A DNA stretch of 6,632 bases from Planctomycetaceae bacterium (GTDB lineage: Bacteria > Planctomycetota > Planctomycetia > Planctomycetales > Planctomycetaceae). The notes beneath the pieces are model-generated. The model saw only the letters and a program-made list of their open reading frames with translations, was not told the DNA's origin and did not search any database. Location of the stretch: assembly GCA_003503535.1 (NCBI GenBank), contig DOCI01000058.1:14775-21406 (forward strand), given 5' to 3'. The stretch's first letter is position 1; each line of letters opens with the position of its first letter. Shown in pieces: positions 5,134 through 6,632 of this stretch. Position numbers and translations under genes: made by a program.

Positions 5134-6632
5134 TCAAGTCGCACTTTCAGGACTTGGTTTACCCGCTTTATCCAAGTACATCAGCAGGACTGTCAAATCA
5201 GCCGGAGTGATGCCGCTCACACGTTCTGCTTGTCCAACTGTAACCGGGCGTATGCGGCTCAGTTTGTCCTTGGCTTCATTTCTTAACTGGGGCAGGGCAT
5301 GATAGTCGAAGGTACTCGGGATTTTGACGGCATGAATTTTTGAGTAACGGGCAATCTCCTTTTCCTGCTTCTTCAGATAGCCGGAGTACATGGCATCGAT
5401 TTCAATCTGCTCGATGACTCGTTCCGATAAACCCAGTGTGGCAACATCGGGAACCATTTCGCAAAGTTTGACCCAGTCGTAATCGGGACGTCGCAGCCAG
5501 TCTTCCAGAGTTTGACCGTGGTAGCGAGTCGTCTTGATATAACTCTGTCCCCGCTCAATCTGAGCGACACTCTCTTCAAACCGCTGGATCCGTTCTGCAG
5601 AGGCAATTCCCAACTGAATCGCCAGCGGTGTTAATCGACGATCTGCATTGTCCTGACGCAGAATTAATCGATATTCCGCACGCGAAGTAAACATGCGATA
5701 TGGTTCATCAACGCCCTTGGTGACGAGATCGTCAATCAGCACGCCGAGATAACCCTGATTGCGATCCAAAATAAATTCCGGTCGATTGTCGACTTTCAAA
5801 GCTGCATTGATCCCGGCGATCAAACCCTGACCGGCTGCCTCTTCGTAACCCGTTGTGCCATTGATTTGACCAGCGAAATACAGCCCAGCAACTTTTTTGG
5901 TTTCCAGAGTTGGACTCAACTGTGTTGGCGGTGCGAAATCGTATTCCACGGCATAGCCGTATCGCATGATTTCCGCTTTTTCCAGACCGGCAATCGAATG
6001 AATCATCTCATCCTGCACATCGCGGGGCAGGGAGGTAGAGATTCCATTGCAGTAGATCTCATGCGTCCGTCGGCCTTCCGGCTCCAGAAAAATCTGATGC
6101 GATGCTTTATCGCTGAAGCGGACAACCTTATCTTCAATCGAAGGGCAGTAACGTGGTCCAGTCGAATTGATCTGACCGGAATACATGGGAGCCCGATGCA
6201 GATTGGCGCGAATCAAATCGTGAACGTGCTGATTGGTATCAGTCAGGAAGCATTCCATCTGCTCCTGTTCGATACGATCCGTCATAAAAGAAAACGGCTG
6301 TGGATCGGCATCCCCCGGTTGTCGCTGGAGTTGATTGAAGTCGATCGTGCGTCCATTCAGCCGGGCAGGCGTTCCCGTTTTGAAGCGTGCCAGTTCAAAG
6401 CCCAGACGATTCAGGGCATCGGAAACGGTTCCCGTCGTTCCTTCTCCTGCACGACCTCCCTGCGTTTTTGCTTCGCCGGTGTGCATAATCGCCTGGAGAA
6501 ATGTGCCTGTGGTGAGGATGAGGGCGGCACAACGATAAATGGCATCACCCCGCACGCGAATTCCGGTCACGCGGCCATCTTCGACGAGAATATCTTCGAC
6601 CATTTCCTGACAGAGCGTTAGATTCTCCTGCG
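5134..6632 (-). CDS. mnmG: tRNA uridine-5-carboxymethylaminomethyl modification enzyme MnmG (GidA), N-terminus off the window
   Basis: MnmG is a cytoplasmic FAD enzyme that, with the GTPase MnmE, modifies the wobble uridine (U34) of certain tRNAs, adding an aminomethyl or carboxymethylaminomethyl group. The frame stays open through the right edge. Nine codons upstream of the ATG at 6601-6603 continue family-like sequence (ENLTLCQEMVED), so that ATG is internal. About 498 residues are visible. By alignment from memory with the E. coli protein, roughly 115 N-terminal residues, including the FAD dinucleotide motif, lie outside. Visible signatures include GGRAGE, FKTGTPARL, GPRYCPSIEDK, whose cysteine (codon 6145-6147) matches the catalytic C277 of E. 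coli, HQIFLEPEG, YFAGQINGTTGYEEAAGQG, and MFTSRAEYRL. The C-terminal MnmE/tRNA-binding part is present, ending with RVSGITPADLTVLLMYL. Nothing suggests damage. The gene is convergent with the DUF1559 gene. Confidence 0.97.
   Translation of the reverse strand, partial: QENLTLCQEMVEDILVEDGRVTGIRVRGDAIYRCAALILTTGTFLQAIMHTGEAKTQGGRAGEGTTGTVSDALNRLGFELARFKTGTPARLNGRTIDFNQLQRQPGDADPQPFSFMTDRIEQEQMECFLTDTNQHVHDLIRANLHRAPMYSGQINSTGPRYCPSIEDKVVRFSDKASHQIFLEPEGRRTHEIYCNGISTSLPRDVQDEMIHSIAGLEKAEIMRYGYAVEYDFAPPTQLSPTLETKKVAGLYFAGQINGTTGYEEAAGQGLIAGINAALKVDNRPEFILDRNQGYLGVLIDDLVTKGVDEPYRMFTSRAEYRLILRQDNADRRLTPLAIQLGIASAERIQRFEESVAQIERGQSYIKTTRYHGQTLEDWLRRPDYDWVKLCEMVPDVATLGLSERVIEQIEIDAMYSGYLKKQEKEIARYSKIHAVKIPSTFDYHALPQLRNEAKDKLSRIRPVTVGQAERVSGITPADLTVLLMYLDKAGKPSPESAT

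Noticed and set aside
6601..6603. ATG as the start of mnmG
   Set aside because: The frame continues upstream to the window edge with MnmG-like residues, and the FAD-binding N-terminus of the family must lie further upstream.
5866..6621. Long plus-strand open frame of 251 codons opposite mnmG
   Set aside because: It lies entirely antisense to the strongly recognised MnmG frame, its translation resembles no family, and it has no clear start signal. It is a by-product of mnmG codon use.
1..6632. Search for CRISPR arrays, insertion sequences, tRNA or rRNA genes and integration sites
   Set aside because: No regularly spaced repeats, transposase-like frames, terminal inverted repeats, cloverleaf or rRNA-like segments were seen by eye.

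Overview
The window most likely comes from a planctomycete. The best marker is a DUF1559-type protein with a prepilin-like N-terminus (3932-4912), a family greatly expanded in Planctomycetes. A secreted methyltransferase-like protein and a distinctive APC permease fit that origin. Base composition looks moderate, with clearly AT-rich spacers, and genus cannot be fixed from this sequence. Five protein genes are visible, four on the minus strand and one on the plus strand.

Layout, left to right. 1-213 has no convincing gene but carries several small inverted repeats downstream of a minus-strand gene pair. 214-765 (minus) is a membrane-anchored TlpA/ResA-like thioredoxin. It overlaps by 8 bp the end of 758-1519 (minus), a class I SAM-dependent methyltransferase fold with a signal peptide. 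These two probably form an operon read from the spacer at 1520-1815. 1816-3630 (minus) is a 12-helix APC-superfamily permease with a soluble alpha/beta C-terminal extension. 3631-3931 is a divergent intergenic region with overlapping candidate -35 elements inside a small palindrome. 3932-4912 (plus) is the DUF1559 protein, with a strong Shine-Dalgarno site and a textbook terminator at 4947-4979. 5134-6632 (minus) is mnmG (gidA), complete at its C-terminus but cut by the right edge of the window.

How the genes relate. Only the thioredoxin/methyltransferase pair has real evidence of joint expression; both products are predicted to act outside the cytoplasm or at the membrane. The permease, the pilin-like protein and the tRNA-modification enzyme look like separate transcription units with no evident shared pathway. 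I see no CRISPR array, insertion sequence, tRNA, rRNA, phage gene or defence cassette. The most notable points are the exported methyltransferase coupled to an extracytoplasmic thioredoxin, and the C-terminal domain of the permease. I do not see convincing evidence of a wholly new multi-gene system here.
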